Source of the DNA: a bacterium
Lineage (GTDB): Bacteria > Bacillota > Clostridia > Oscillospirales > Acutalibacteraceae
Direction of reading: 5' to 3'
DNA: 5,592 nt
NCBI GenBank assembly: GCA_020625635.1
Contig: JAHLBL010000121.1
Location: forward strand, 1 to 5,592
Part shown: positions 5,178 through 5,592 of the stretch, piece after piece
How the letters are laid out: every line of letters begins with the position of its first letter
How positions within the stretch are numbered: position 1 is the stretch's first letter
Translations under genes and position numbers: made by a program
Notes under the pieces: generated by a model
Told to the model about the DNA's origin: nothing
Seen by the model: the letters and a program-made list of their open reading frames with translations, nothing else
Database searches by the model: none

Positions 5178-5592
5178 AGTTCTTTCAGTTTTTCGAGCAG
5201 CGGACGAAGGCTTTCGTCGCCGCGAACTTTGTTTTCAATGTTGCGGATGATCCTTTGCAGGAAGCGTCGGCTCTCGCTGTCAGATAAATCGAGCTCGCCG
5301 ACGTACTTATAGAGCTCCGTGCACGGACGGACAACACCGTCGTAACGGGCGTTTATCACGGCGTAGGTCTTGCCGTGGCTCGTAACGCAGCGCATAAGCA
5401 CGATTTTGTAGCCGTTTTCGCACAGGAACCGCACGAGCTCCTCGCTGCGCGTCATCGGCTGTAAGATCAGGTTCAGCCGTTCGTCGCGAGTGAGCGCGCA
5501 TTCGCTGAGTATTTCGGCGATAAGCTCGCCGCCCATACCCGCGATAACGACGTCGGTTATGCCGTCGTCCGCGGTGATCGTGCCGAGCCCCG
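5174..5592 (-). CDS. trmK: TrmK, tRNA (adenine(22)-N1)-methyltransferase (C-terminal 138 residues, partial at right edge)
   Basis: TrmK uses S-adenosylmethionine to methylate N1 of A22 in the D-arm region of tRNA. The frame is open to the right edge (two bases plus 138 codons), so the N-terminal SAM-binding part is missing. Visible family motifs are the strand TDVVIAGMGGELI, with the IAGMGG signature, and LILQPM leading into a second half (RSEELVRFLCENGY) that ends in a lysine- and leucine-rich helical region. An ATG within IAGMGG (5536) looks like a start but is internal: the preceding codons encode conserved sequence (GITDVVIAG), and family members are about 225-235 residues. The gene ends in TGA overlapping the nif3 ATG by four bases. 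The adjacency to nif3 supports the call. Assignment as TrmK rests on these motifs and synteny; other DUF633-like methyltransferases are unlikely. Confidence 0.9.
   Translation of the reverse strand, partial: GLGTITADDGITDVVIAGMGGELIAEILSECALTRDERLNLILQPMTRSEELVRFLCENGYKIVLMRCVTSHGKTYAVINARYDGVVRPCTELYKYVGELDLSDSESRRFLQRIIRNIENKVRGDESLRPLLEKLKEL

Noticed and set aside
5534..5536. ATG at 5536 as a gene start for a 120-residue protein
   Set aside because: It is the Met inside the conserved IAGMGG of TrmK, and the frame continues open to the window edge with family-like sequence.

Overview
The window is a compact, entirely minus-strand stretch of a bacterial chromosome. It most likely comes from a Clostridia-class member of the Bacillota, perhaps a gut Oscillospirales/Ruminococcaceae type. 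The reasons are an HPr carrying both His15 and Ser46, a trmK-nif3 gene pair as in Bacillus subtilis (yqfN-yqfO), a clostridial-type UvrC N-terminus, consensus sigma-A promoter hexamers and AGGAGG-like ribosome binding sites. The lineage assignment is inference. All genes are read from high to low coordinates.

First transcription unit (right to left, from beyond 5592 to about 1757): the C-terminal part of trmK (tRNA m1A22 methyltransferase, cut by the window edge) overlaps a Nif3-like metalloprotein gene by 4 bases. Ten bases on is a large membrane glycosyltransferase of the GT-C fold, followed after 14 bases by a patatin-like phospholipase. Overlaps, short gaps and ribosome binding sites embedded in upstream genes indicate one operon. 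The first two genes are housekeeping; the last two suggest envelope glycan or lipid metabolism. The end of the operon can fold into a nested hairpin with a UUCG tetraloop but lacks a convincing U-tract.

Intergenic region 1518-1790 (273 bases) is AT-rich in its left and middle parts. It holds a near-consensus sigma-A promoter for ptsH, an inverted repeat just upstream of it, and a near-palindrome touching the ptsH ribosome binding site. No gene is supportable there.

Second unit: ptsH encodes HPr, the phosphocarrier of the sugar phosphotransferase system. It is followed by a clear intrinsic terminator whose U-tract ends only six bases before the uvrC start codon. uvrC (excinuclease ABC subunit C) runs off the left edge after 401 codons. 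No Shine-Dalgarno precedes uvrC, and a candidate promoter overlaps the terminator hairpin, making this junction the most interesting local detail.

I found no mobile element, CRISPR array, tRNA or rRNA, phage gene or recognisable novel multi-gene system. Overall this is ordinary core chromosome with a few regulatory details worth checking.
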